Part shown: piece after piece, positions 33,884 through 42,053 of the stretch
Numbering within the stretch: the first letter of the stretch is position 1
Layout: each line of letters begins with the position of its first letter
NCBI GenBank assembly: GCA_026392155.1
Contig: JAPLCP010000173.1
Location: forward strand, 1 to 64,000
Direction of reading: 5' to 3'
Source of the DNA: Armatimonadota bacterium
Lineage (GTDB): Bacteria; Armatimonadota; Armatimonadia; Armatimonadales; Armatimonadaceae
DNA length: 64,000 nucleotides
Notes under the pieces: generated by a model
What the model saw: only the letters and a program-made list of their open reading frames with translations
Databases searched by the model: none
What the model was told of the DNA's origin: nothing
Made by a program: the position numbers and the translations under genes

Positions 33884-36496
33884 TTATTTCTTACGCTTGG
33901 GGCCCTGTGCCCAGGCACCCGGTCGAGCAGGTGCATCGCTATCACCCGTGTCGGGCGTGGATGAGGGGAGTTCTTTACTGTCTCTGCTATCTTTGACCTC
34001 GGCTAGGCCCTGGCCCTTTTTCCCAAACTTGCGCTGCCAGTCAAAGACCAGCGGCGCGGCGTTGAAGATCGAGGAGTAGGTTCCCGAGAGGATCCCCACC
34101 AGAAGCGCGGCGTTCAGAGGTCGGATTACCGAGCCACCGAAGATGAGGAGCGCTAGCAGAGTGAGAACCACCGTACCACTGGTGAAGAGTGAGCGCGCAA
34201 AAGTCTCGTTGATCGAGTCGTCAATGAGATTTCCTAGATCGGCTTTCTCCCCTTTATGCTGGAGGTTCTCACGGATACGGTCGAAGATGATGATCGTGTC
34301 GTGAACGGAGAAACCAACCACGGTCAGTGCCGCCGTTAAGAACAGTGAGTCAATCTTCCAGTTGAGCAGCCAGCCTAAGAAACAGAAGACCCCAATGAGC
34401 ACAGCGACATCGTGGAGCATGGCGATAATGGCCGCTACCCCAAACTTGATGCCGTTCTTGAAGCCGCCAATCGCGAATCGAAATGCGAGATAGACCACGA
34501 TAAAGAGCGATGAGAGAACGATGGACGAGAGGGCGTTCTTGGTCAGCTCCTGGGAGATCGAGGCCCCGATCCGCTCAAAACCGCCCTTGGTGACACCGGG
34601 GAACTTGGCCTTGAGCTTCTCCACAAGGCTCTCGGCCTCACGGACGTTCATCTCTTGCTTGCCCGCTTCGGTCGGGACACGGAGCAGAACCGTGTTGTCA
34701 CCGGCGATCTGCGCGGCAGCCTCTTTAAAGCCTGCCTCTGCCGCCGCGCTCTCGACTTCGGCGCGGGTGACGGTTTTATCGAACTTGAGGGTGAGCTCGG
34801 AGCCGCCCGTGAACTCGATTCCCTGCTTGAAGCCGCCCATCACCGCAAAGGCGATCCCAGGGACGATAATCGCCAGCGAGAGGAAGTACCAGCGGAAGCG
34901 GGTCGCGACGATCTTAAAGTGCGGTCGCCAGAGGTTATTGACCCCCCATGCCTCCATGTTTACGGTCTTGTTGTCCCCAACCAGCAGCAGTAAGAACGAG
35001 CGGGTGACCGTGATGGCCGTGAACATCGAGAGCGCGACACCGATCATGAGTGTCAGGGCGAAGCCACGGACGCTCCCATTGCCAAGCTGGTAGAGCAGCA
35101 AGCTGGTCACTGCCGTACACATGTTGGAGTCAAAGATCGCGGAAAACGCACGCTGGAAGCCCGTCGTGATCGCGATCTTGAGGTTCTTGCCTGCCTTCAG
35201 CTCCTCTTTGGTGCGCTCGAAAATCAGAATATTGGCATCCACCGCCATACCGACCGAGAGGATAAAGCCCGCGATTCCGGGGAGGGTGAACGTGACCGGG
35301 ATGAGCACAAAGATCGCGTAGGTGAAGAGGGTGTAGAGCAAGAGCGCTCCGACCGCGACCACGCCGGGCAGGCGATAGACCCCGATCATAAACACCCCAA
35401 CCAGCACGAGGGCGACCACACCGGCCAGCAGGCCGCTCTTGACCGCATCTTTGCCCAGGGTGGCTTCTAGGCTCTGCTGCTGGACGATATTAAGCGTCAC
35501 GGGGAGCGCACCGCCATTGAGATAGTCAGAGAGCTGCTTGGCGTCTTTCAATGTCGCAAAGGGCTGGATCATCGCCTTGCCATCGGTGATGGGGTCGTTG
35601 ATCTTGGGAGCCATCAGGATGCGGCCATCGAGGTAGATCATCAAGATCTCATCGGTGTGAGCCTTGGTGAAGGTCGCGAACTTCTCTTTTCCCTTAGGAT
35701 TGAACTCCAGCTCGACAATGGCGTTGGTTCCATTGCCAAAGTTAGCACGGGCGCGGCCTGGGACAAGGTCTGAGCCATCGAGCTCCATGCGAGAAGCGGT
35801 CAGGAAGACATTGAACTGGGTGAGCTCATCGGAGAGGGCAGTGAGGGTCTTCAGGTCGCTGTCCTGCACCTTGACCGTCTCTAGGCCCGCGAACGAGCCG
35901 AGTGTATTGAGCGGCGCAGGCAGCGGCACGGGCTTGGCACCGGCACGCTCACCGGCATCCACGATGTCACGAAGTGCCTGGAGGATATGAAACGGGTCGC
36001 GGAAGGTCTTGTCGGTGGTCTTGTCCGTGATCTCGTAGCTCTCGCGGCTGCCATCGCCGGAGCGCTGAAAATCGTAGCGCCCGAGCTTGTTCTTCTCCGC
36101 CGTGTACCAGTCGGAGCTGTAGTAGAACTGAAGCTGGGCGGTCTTTTGGAGCTGATCCAGAATGTCTTTCTCGTTCTTGACGGCGGGAATCTCAACCACG
36201 AACTGCTTCTCGCCCTTGGGAGTGATCACGGGCTCGGCGACTCCATTGGAGTTGACACGGTTGTCGAGAGTCCGCAGCACCGAGGCGCGGGTTTCTTCAT
36301 CCCACTTCTGGCCCTTGGGCAGCGTGTCAAGATTTGCCTCCAGCACCACGCGGGCACCGCCCTGGATGTCGAGCCCCAGCCTTGGGGACACTTTCTTTCC
36401 AAAGGCGCTATTGGGAGCCACAAGCGGCGCAAGGGTCACAGCGGCAGCCAGCAGGGCGAGGACGATAACAAGAAGAGCTAATTGTCTGGGTTTCAA
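33884..36496 (-). CDS. Fused protein-export membrane protein SecDF
   Basis: An 870-residue fusion of SecD and SecF, which use proton flow to pull preproteins across the membrane after SecA/SecYEG. The SecD half has the N-terminal membrane helix, LGLDIQGGARVVLEA, the periplasmic P1 region and TLPGIAGFILSVGMAVDANILIFERTKEEL. The SecF half begins with a new first helix (RWYFLSLAIIVPGIAFAVMGG), then GIEFTGGSELTLKF and TVVGFSVHDTIIIFDRIRENL. The start is TTG, with AAGG upstream. TATAAT at 36538-36543 is a probable -10 box, divergent from mazEF. Confidence 0.93.
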   Translation of the reverse strand: MKPRQLALLVIVLALLAAAVTLAPLVAPNSAFGKKVSPRLGLDIQGGARVVLEANLDTLPKGQKWDEETRASVLRTLDNRVNSNGVAEPVITPKGEKQFVVEIPAVKNEKDILDQLQKTAQLQFYYSSDWYTAEKNKLGRYDFQRSGDGSRESYEITDKTTDKTFRDPFHILQALRDIVDAGERAGAKPVPLPAPLNTLGSFAGLETVKVQDSDLKTLTALSDELTQFNVFLTASRMELDGSDLVPGRARANFGNGTNAIVELEFNPKGKEKFATFTKAHTDEILMIYLDGRILMAPKINDPITDGKAMIQPFATLKDAKQLSDYLNGGALPVTLNIVQQQSLEATLGKDAVKSGLLAGVVALVLVGVFMIGVYRLPGVVAVGALLLYTLFTYAIFVLIPVTFTLPGIAGFILSVGMAVDANILIFERTKEELKAGKNLKIAITTGFQRAFSAIFDSNMCTAVTSLLLYQLGNGSVRGFALTLMIGVALSMFTAITVTRSFLLLLVGDNKTVNMEAWGVNNLWRPHFKIVATRFRWYFLSLAIIVPGIAFAVMGGFKQGIEFTGGSELTLKFDKTVTRAEVESAAAEAGFKEAAAQIAGDNTVLLRVPTEAGKQEMNVREAESLVEKLKAKFPGVTKGGFERIGASISQELTKNALSSIVLSSLFIVVYLAFRFAIGGFKNGIKFGVAAIIAMLHDVAVLIGVFCFLGWLLNWKIDSLFLTAALTVVGFSVHDTIIIFDRIRENLQHKGEKADLGNLIDDSINETFARSLFTSGTVVLTLLALLIFGGSVIRPLNAALLVGILSGTYSSIFNAAPLVFDWQRKFGKKGQGLAEVKDSRDSKELPSSTPDTGDSDAPARPGAWAQGPKRKK

Positions 36497-36567
36497 AACA
36501 TTTACCTTGTGCCCAAATTGACAGGCACCAAAGGCGCATTATACCAGATGATGCAAATAATGCGGGC

Positions 36568-36596
36568 TTGACAGTAGGATTGGACGGGGATACATT
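36568..36596 (+). promoter_or_regulatory. Promoter of mazEF, predicted leaderless
   Basis: TTGACA and TACATT are spaced 17 bases apart. The -10 box ends nine bases before the mazE ATG, so the transcript should start at or within about three bases of the start codon. No inverted repeat for antitoxin binding is obvious around it. Confidence 0.75.
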
Positions 36597-36605
36597 GTAA
36601 TTACT

Positions 36606-36869
36606 ATGGTGAAAACACGTCTCGTTAAGATTGGCAACTCTCAAGGTATCCGGATTCCCAAGCTCTTGCTGGAGCAAACTAAGCTCACGGATGATGTGGA
36701 GCTGACGGTGGAAGCGGGGCAGCTCATCGTGCGCGCCGCCCATCCTGTCCGCCACGGCTGGGACGCTCAGTTTCAGGCAATGGCAGAGGCAGGGGACGAC
36801 GCTCTTCTCGACGGTGAGGCACTAGGACACACTCCCACAAACTGGGAGGCCGACGAATGGAGCTGGTAG
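36606..36869 (+). CDS. mazE: MazE/AbrB-type antitoxin
   Basis: An 87-residue protein. The N-terminal half is an AbrB/MazE swapped-hairpin DNA-binding domain (VKTRLVKIGNSQGIRIPKLLLEQ, VELTVEAGQLIVRAA). The acidic tail (AGDDALLDGEALGH, WEADEWSW) would bind and block the toxin. It overlaps the toxin gene by 13 bases, the usual arrangement, and probably represses its own promoter. Confidence 0.9.
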   Translation: MVKTRLVKIGNSQGIRIPKLLLEQTKLTDDVELTVEAGQLIVRAAHPVRHGWDAQFQAMAEAGDDALLDGEALGHTPTNWEADEWSW

Positions 36870-37186
36870 TACGGCGCTTCGAGGTCTGGCTGGTGAACCT
36901 TGATCCGACTGTGGGCAGCGAGATTCAGAAAACCCGTCCCTGTCTCATCGTCTCCCCCGACGAGCTGAACCGCAATATCGCCACCGTGATCGTCGCCCCG
37001 ATGACCACGCGTGGCAAGAACTACCCCACGCGCATCCCCTGCGAGTTCCAGGAAAAGTCTGGCCAAGTGGTCTTGGATCAGCTCCGCACCGTAGATAAAA
37101 CCCGCCTCACGAAGCGCCTCGGCTCCCTCAGTGACGATGAACAACGCGCCGTCCTCCACGCCCTCGCCGAACTCTTCGCGGAGTGA
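36857..37186 (+). CDS. mazF: MazF/PemK-family endoribonuclease toxin
   Basis: A 109-residue toxin. FEVWLVNLDPTVGSEIQKTRPCLIVSPDELN holds the conserved basic/Pro segment of MazF. VIVAPMTTRGKNYPTRIPCEF and VVLDQLRTVDKTRL complete the fold. It would cut single-stranded mRNA at a short sequence when not bound by MazE. No truncation is visible. Confidence 0.92.
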   Translation: MELVVRRFEVWLVNLDPTVGSEIQKTRPCLIVSPDELNRNIATVIVAPMTTRGKNYPTRIPCEFQEKSGQVVLDQLRTVDKTRLTKRLGSLSDDEQRAVLHALAELFAE

Positions 37187-37203
37187 GGTTCATGAGCGTC
37201 TCT

Positions 37204-37247
37204 TGCGCCACAGTATTGTGGCGCTTGTAGGGGATAGTTCCTATCCC
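37204..37247. repeat. Two adjacent short hairpins after mazF
   Basis: GCGCCACA-GTAT-TGTGGCGC (37204-37223) is a perfect 8-bp stem. It is followed five bases later by GGGGATA-GTTCC-TATCCCC (7-bp stem). Neither has a clear T-run. They may terminate mazEF or mark the edge of the decayed neighbour. Confidence 0.6.
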
Positions 37248-37528
37248 CGAAGAGGAATCCGATAATCCTATTGGGGAGAGTGGTGGCACAAATGCGAGAA
37301 TCAACAACGTATCAAGCGATCTTAAAAGAGGGTGAGGCCGAAGGACTCCGTAAAGGCGTTCTAGCAGGTGAGCGCAATGTCCTCATCCGTATGGCTTCCA
37401 AGCGTCTCGGCACTCCTAGCAACGATGCACTCAAGATGATAGAACTCGCCTCTGAGTACCAGATTCTCACTTGGGCAGAGTGGGTCTGGGAAGTCGAAAC
37501 CTGGCCGGAGCTTTTGGTCAGCCGATAA
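37238..37528 (+). pseudogene. C-terminal remnant of an Rpn/PD-(D/E)XK-type transposase-like protein
   Basis: The open frame runs from 37238; the track's start at 37271 is a TTG. The readable part, MRESTTYQAILKEGEAEGLRKG followed by an 80-residue helical tail, matches the C-terminal region of Rpn/DUF4351-type proteins. The N-terminal nuclease domain is missing. An upstream stop lies in the hairpin region, so the gene is probably 5'-truncated. Expression is doubtful. Confidence 0.5.
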
Positions 37529-37591
37529 ACCTCTTTTACCAAATGTTCAACTAAAGCCGGAACACTCGTTGTTCCGGCTTCGTTGGGAGCG

Positions 37592-38401
37592 CTACTTTGG
37601 GGGGAGGGTCAGGATCACGGGGCCATTTTCGGTGACGGCGACAGTGTGTTCCCAGTGGCAGGCGATGGAGCCGTCGGCGGAGACGATGGTCCAAGGGTCT
37701 TCGTCAATGTGCGCGACGCCGTCTTTGCCAAAGACTACCATTGGCTCAACACAGAACGTCATCCCGACCTGGATCACGGTCTTGTCCGCGTCGCTGCCGA
37801 CAAAGCAGGGGACGTCCAAGCCATCTTCGTGTGGCTCTCTTCCAATCCCATGCCCGACCAGCTCCCGCACCACGCTCATGCCGTTTTTCTCGACATGGCT
37901 CTGGATCGCCCAGGAGACATCGCGGATGGTGTTGCCCGCGATGGCTTTCTCGATCCCCAGATACATCGCCTCGCGGGTGACCTGGTTGATCTTCTTGGCC
38001 TTGGGCAGCACGCGCTTGCCCACAATCGTGCTGATGGTGGAGTCGGCGCACCAGCCGTCGAGCTCCGCTGTCATGTCCAGGCTCACCAGCTCGCCCTCGC
38101 GCAGCTTGCGCTTGCGGTTGGGCACGCCATGGATCACCTCATCGCCCACCGAGATGCAGCTATTGTGAAGATACACATCGTCGGTCCAGGGCGGCTTGTA
38201 GGCAAAGAGCGCCGACTTTGCTCCAAAGCGCTTGAGCACCTCGCCCGCCACATCGTCGAGCTCGCCGGTGGTGGTTTTTCCCGGCACGATAGCATCCCGC
38301 ATCGCACGTAGTGCCGCCGCCAGCGCGATTCCTGTCGCACGCATTGCCTCGATCTCACCGGGCGTCTTGAGAGTCCACTTCTGAGCCACTATCTGTCCCA
38401 T
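37592..38401 (-). CDS. map: Methionine aminopeptidase, type I
   Basis: A 269-residue (or 265 from the GTG at 38389) MetAP that removes N-terminal Met from new proteins. The five metal ligands are visible in context: Asp in VSLDMTAELDGWCADSTISTI (two), His in ELVGHGIGREPHEDG, Glu in TFCVEPMVV, and Glu in CHWEHTVAVTENGPVILT. The N terminus lacks an SH3-binding zinc extension. It overlaps the ABC ATPase gene upstream by 47 bases, or 35 with the GTG start, which indicates co-expression. Confidence 0.93.
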   Translation of the reverse strand: MGQIVAQKWTLKTPGEIEAMRATGIALAAALRAMRDAIVPGKTTTGELDDVAGEVLKRFGAKSALFAYKPPWTDDVYLHNSCISVGDEVIHGVPNRKRKLREGELVSLDMTAELDGWCADSTISTIVGKRVLPKAKKINQVTREAMYLGIEKAIAGNTIRDVSWAIQSHVEKNGMSVVRELVGHGIGREPHEDGLDVPCFVGSDADKTVIQVGMTFCVEPMVVFGKDGVAHIDEDPWTIVSADGSIACHWEHTVAVTENGPVILTLPPK

Positions 38402-39311
38402 CCTCCATTAGCCGGATAAACGCATCTTCTAGGCTCAAGCGGGCCGGGGTAACGGCGTGAACTTGTGCGCCGACTGCCACCAAGGCCGCTACCAGGGCAG
38501 AGATTTCGTCCGTTGCCACCGTGAGCGTGTTTCCCCGCTGCAAGACAGCCCCAAATCTCCCCGCCGCCTGAAGCTGCGTCTCCGAAATGCCTTCCAACTC
38601 TACCACAACCGAGGCCGGTTGCGCCGTCAGCTCGGCGAGCGTGCCTTGTTTAAGAATCCGCCCGCGCCGGATAATCGCGATGAAGTCGCAGGTCGTCTCG
38701 ACTTCCGAGAGTAAGTGCGAGTTGAGCAGCACTGTGACTCCCTCGGCCTTGAGCGAGAGAATCAGCTCGCGGACAATGCGCCGCCCAATCGGGTCCAGTG
38801 CGCTCGTCGGCTCATCCAAGATCACCAATTTGGGCTTGTGCAAGACCGCCTGCGCCAGCCCGACTCGCTGCTGCATGCCTTTGGAGAAGGCTTTGAGCGG
38901 TGTCTTGGCTTTCTCCGCAAGCCCCACGCGCTCCAGTGCCTCCGGAATGCGCGCCTTTCGCGTCTTGGCATCGAGGCCGTAGAGCCGCCCGTGCAAGTCC
39001 AAAAACTCCGTCGCGGTGAGAAACTCGTGGAACTGGAATTTTTCGGGGAGATAGCCAATCAAGCGCCGCGTGTTGCGATCCCCAATGGGCTTTCCCAGAA
39101 TCGTCCCCGAGCCGCTGGTTGGGCGGACATTGCCAAGAAGCATCCCAATGGTCGTGGTCTTGCCCGCGCCATTTGGCCCCAGAAACCCAAAGACCGCGCC
39201 CTCTGGCACCACCAAGTCCAGCGCCTCGACAGCGGCCAAGGCCGCGCCAGGATAGATCTTGCGGAGCTTGTGGGTTTCTAGGGCAAGGTCATCAGGATAG
39301 GTTTTCGACAT
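38355..39311 (-). CDS. ABC transporter ATP-binding protein
   Basis: A 318-residue ATPase. Walker A is GPNGAGKTT, the Q-loop is in IGYLPEKFQFHEFLTATEFL, the signature is FSKGMQQRVGLAQAVLH, and Walker B is KLVILDEPTSALDP. A C-terminal extension (QLQAAGRFGAVLQRGN) resembles the regulatory tail of the drug/antibiotic exporter group (CcmA-like). No permease gene adjoins it: a nucleotidyltransferase lies upstream and map downstream. The partner must be elsewhere or the gene is an orphan. Confidence 0.88.
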   Translation of the reverse strand: MSKTYPDDLALETHKLRKIYPGAALAAVEALDLVVPEGAVFGFLGPNGAGKTTTIGMLLGNVRPTSGSGTILGKPIGDRNTRRLIGYLPEKFQFHEFLTATEFLDLHGRLYGLDAKTRKARIPEALERVGLAEKAKTPLKAFSKGMQQRVGLAQAVLHKPKLVILDEPTSALDPIGRRIVRELILSLKAEGVTVLLNSHLLSEVETTCDFIAIIRRGRILKQGTLAELTAQPASVVVELEGISETQLQAAGRFGAVLQRGNTLTVATDEISALVAALVAVGAQVHAVTPARLSLEDAFIRLMEDGTDSGSEVDSQDAR

Positions 39312-39732
39312 CGGCCAGATCCTGCATTCGCCCTGATGCTTGCTTGTTCTTTTTTAGATTTTCTAGGTCAATGAAAGGAAGCGTTAAGTCCCCGATTTGA
39401 ATATCAATGTGGGAGGGGTAGCACGATTCAAAATCAATGCCCGAGAGCGAGTTTAGAATATCAATTCTATTGGGAGGATAGCCAAGCTGAACAATAGTAT
39501 CTGGCTCCAGAAAATCTTCGGGTTTTAAATTGAGTGAGGAAAATCCAAACTCATTGAGAGCCTGAACTGTTTTTTGAGCATTCTGAGGATCAAGCCAGAG
39601 CCAGATATCAATGTCCTTGGTATAGCGTGGGTGACCATGCAAAGCGACTGCATAACCACCCACGATGAGATACCGAACCTGGTTATCGTTTAATGACTGT
39701 AAGAACTCTTTGAAGTCCTGACTGAGTGTCAT
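39292..39732 (-). CDS. Nucleotidyltransferase-fold protein (possible toxin-antitoxin member)
   Basis: A 146-residue protein with the minimal nucleotidyltransferase core: VRYLIVGGYAVALHGHPRYTKDIDIWL supplies the GG-x-A and D-x-D motifs, and RIDILNSLSGIDF a third acid. It resembles DUF6036/AbiEii-like enzymes often encoded in two-gene stress or TA modules. It overlaps the small upstream gene by 50 bases and the ABC gene by 20. Activity on tRNA or protein targets is possible but not shown. Confidence 0.7.
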   Translation of the reverse strand: MTLSQDFKEFLQSLNDNQVRYLIVGGYAVALHGHPRYTKDIDIWLWLDPQNAQKTVQALNEFGFSSLNLKPEDFLEPDTIVQLGYPPNRIDILNSLSGIDFESCYPSHIDIQIGDLTLPFIDLENLKKNKQASGRMQDLADVENLS

Positions 39733-39874
39733 TGTTGTGGTACTCGCATCGGATTTCTTCCAGAGCCGCTAGGCGTTTTTCATAGGATTGAGTCTGCCAG
39801 TACGCAAAGTCATTGCCTTGTTCTTTAAGACGGACTTTGCGTACTACCATTGCAATAGTACGTGGTGTGCTCAT
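39683..39874 (-). CDS. Small partner protein of the nucleotidyltransferase
   Basis: A 63-residue protein with the conserved core VRKVRLKEQGNDFAYWQTQSYEKRLAALEEIR. I recognise this as a small family encoded directly upstream of nucleotidyltransferase genes in many bacteria; its function is unsettled. TATAAT (39882-39887) ends seven bases before the ATG and there is no Shine-Dalgarno, so this is probably a leaderless first gene. It overlaps the next gene by 50 bases. Confidence 0.7.
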   Translation of the reverse strand: MSTPRTIAMVVRKVRLKEQGNDFAYWQTQSYEKRLAALEEIRCEYHNNDTQSGLQRVLTVIKR

Positions 39875-39891
39875 TGCGATTATTATACTGG

Positions 39892-41001
39892 CTAGCTGTC
39901 CAGCTCGCCGTCGGTGAGGCCGACGGGCAGGGCGGCGGGGCGCTCGACCGTGGTCTGCATGGCGTAGTGGGTGCTGCTCTCCGATGATGTGTGGAAGCCG
40001 ATCATGGCCTCAAGCACATGGCAGGCAAGGTCACCTGAGCAGCGGTGCGCACGGCCTGTCTGGGCGGCAATCGCAATATCGGCGGCTCCGATTCCCCGGC
40101 TGTTCTCGCGGTAGCCATGAGTCAGCGCGATCTCTTCCCACTCTTCTTTGCCGCGCTTGAGCTTCACGGTGCCACCAAAGCCGTTCGGGTCGGGAACGGC
40201 GAGCGTGCCTTCGGTGCCGAAGATGACGATGGGGGAGAACGGGGGGACGCCGTAGACATCGAAGCTCTGAACGATCTGGGCAATCGCGCCGTTCTCGAAG
40301 TCAATCACGCCGGAGTAGTGGGTGGGAACTTCGACATCAATTACCGTACCGTTCAGCGGCTGGCTGGTGATCGTCCGCTGTGGGAACGTCGTGCGGGTGC
40401 TACCGGTGAGGCGCTTGATGGGGCCGAGCATGTTGACTAGCGCGGTCAGATAGTAAGGGCCCATGTCTAGCATCGGGCCGCCGCCGGGCTTGTAGTAGAA
40501 CTCGGGGGCGGGATGCCAGGTCTCGTGGCCGCGCGAGAGCATGGTCGCCATCGCTGCCACGGGCTCGCCAATCGCGCCATCGTCAATGAGCTTGCGGCAG
40601 GTCTGGTGCCCGCCGCCCAGAAACGTGTCCGGGGCGCACCCGAGCCGCAGATTTTTCTCTTTTGCCAGCGCCACGAGTGCTGCACCCTCTTCAAAGGTGA
40701 CCGCGAGTGGTTTTTCTAGGTGCACGTGCTTCCCCGCCTCCAGCGCCGCTTTGGTGACCGCGAAGTGCGCTTTAGGAATCGTCAGGTTGATCACGATCTC
40801 AATCTCCGGGTCGGCGAGAAGCGCCTCTACCGAGAGCGCACGGCAGCTGTTTTTCTCCGCAGCTGCCTTGGCGCGGTCAAGATCGAGATCCGCGCAGGCG
40901 GCGATGGAGAGAGTCGGGAAAATCTTGGTGGCATTGAAGTAGGCCCCGGAGATCGCTCCGCAGCCAATAACACCAAACTTTACAGGGCGCAGGTCAGACA
41001 T
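39892..41001 (-). CDS. GFO/IDH/MocA-family NAD(P)-dependent oxidoreductase
   Basis: About 369 residues from the ATG at 41001. The Rossmann fold begins VKFGVIGCGAISGAY, followed by the conserved EKPLAVTFEEG, which carries the catalytic-type Lys. The C-terminal beta-sheet domain has GGGPMLDMGPYYLTALVNMLGP. Substrates in this family are sugars, sugar phosphates or inositols; the specific one is unknown. The longer track start lies in the upstream hairpin and is disfavoured. Confidence 0.85.
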   Translation of the reverse strand: MSDLRPVKFGVIGCGAISGAYFNATKIFPTLSIAACADLDLDRAKAAAEKNSCRALSVEALLADPEIEIVINLTIPKAHFAVTKAALEAGKHVHLEKPLAVTFEEGAALVALAKEKNLRLGCAPDTFLGGGHQTCRKLIDDGAIGEPVAAMATMLSRGHETWHPAPEFYYKPGGGPMLDMGPYYLTALVNMLGPIKRLTGSTRTTFPQRTITSQPLNGTVIDVEVPTHYSGVIDFENGAIAQIVQSFDVYGVPPFSPIVIFGTEGTLAVPDPNGFGGTVKLKRGKEEWEEIALTHGYRENSRGIGAADIAIAAQTGRAHRCSGDLACHVLEAMIGFHTSSESSTHYAMQTTVERPAALPVGLTDGELDS

Positions 41002-41027
41002 AGCCTCAAGTTCGACAAGGGAGACAT

Positions 41028-41055
41028 GCCCTCCTCCCAATCCTGGGAGGAGGGC
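41028..41055. repeat. 12-bp stem hairpin between polyprenyl synthetase and oxidoreductase
   Basis: GCCCTCCTCCCA and TGGGAGGAGGGC form a perfect stem around ATCC, three bases after the polyprenyl synthetase stop on the minus strand. No T-run follows. It may act as a processing or pause site, or be a REP-like element. Confidence 0.7.
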
Positions 41056-41057
41056 TC

Positions 41058-42053
41058 CTACCGATCCCGTGCGACGACGTACTTTGCGAGGGTTGTCAGC
41101 GCATCGCGGTAGGGGGACTCGGGGAAGCGCTCTAGCTCAGTGAGGGCGCGGGTCATGCGTGCGTTGGCCTCGGTGCGGGCGACTGCGAAGCCACCGTGAC
41201 GCGCAATCGTGGCGGTGATGTCGGCAACCTCGGAGTCCGTCAGTGCTTGACCGCGCTCCAGGATGGCGAGAAGCTCGGTCTTGGTAGTCGCGTCGCAGTG
41301 GGCGAGGGTGTGGATCAGCGGGAGTGTCACGCGGCCATCTCTGAGATCCGTGCCCAGCTCCTTACCGGTCTGCTTCGGGTCGCCTAAGAAGTCTAGCAGA
41401 TCGTCGGCGATCTGAAACGCGATTCCTAAGTGATGCCCATAGGCACGGAGCGCTGCCGTTTCCTGCTCCGTTCCGCCGCCCATCAGCCCGCCTGCTTCGG
41501 TGCAACCTGCCAGAAAACGCGCCGTCTTACGCTCGATCACCTGCTCGTAGGTCGCCAGATTCAGGTTCCAGTTGCGTGCCACCGCTGCCTGAAGCACTTC
41601 GCCTTCCGCCATCGCAATCGTCACATCGGCAAAGAGCCGCACCAGCGCAAGATTCTCTTCATCGCGTGAGAGCAGCCAGATCGACTTGGCAAGCAGAAAG
41701 TCGCCGGTCAGGATCGTGATGCTATTGCCATAGATCGCGTTGGCGGTGGGCTTCCCTCGGCGCTCTGGGGCTTCATCCACCACATCGTCGTGCATGAGAG
41801 TCGCCATGTGGATCAGCTCCACAGCAGCGGCGGCGGTGTAGGCGCGGTGGGTGTCGAACGTACGTCCCACACAGCGAGCGGCCAGAAGGGCAATGGCGGG
41901 GCGCAGACGCTTGCCCCCTGAGAGCAGTGTATGCCCGGAGATGGCTCGTACTTCCCCAATATCGGAGCGCGTCTCCGCCAGTAAGCACTCCTCAACTTTG
42001 GCTAAGTCGTCTTCAATGCACGCAAGTAACCCTTCAGGGCGAGTGGCTGTCAT
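41058..42053 (-). CDS. Trans-polyprenyl diphosphate synthase (quinone side chain)
   Basis: A 331-residue prenyltransferase. GGKRLRPAI and the first Asp-rich motif LMHDDVVDEAPERRGKPTAN are present, as is the second motif FQIADDLLDFLGD. The small-residue pattern before the first motif fits long-chain products (hepta- to nonaprenyl). Its stop is just before a hairpin, and its ATG overlaps the upstream UbiE/MenG stop by four bases. That coupling argues for the menaquinone side chain. Confidence 0.88.
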   Translation of the reverse strand: MTATRPEGLLACIEDDLAKVEECLLAETRSDIGEVRAISGHTLLSGGKRLRPAIALLAARCVGRTFDTHRAYTAAAAVELIHMATLMHDDVVDEAPERRGKPTANAIYGNSITILTGDFLLAKSIWLLSRDEENLALVRLFADVTIAMAEGEVLQAAVARNWNLNLATYEQVIERKTARFLAGCTEAGGLMGGGTEQETAALRAYGHHLGIAFQIADDLLDFLGDPKQTGKELGTDLRDGRVTLPLIHTLAHCDATTKTELLAILERGQALTDSEVADITATIARHGGFAVARTEANARMTRALTELERFPESPYRDALTTLAKYVVARDR

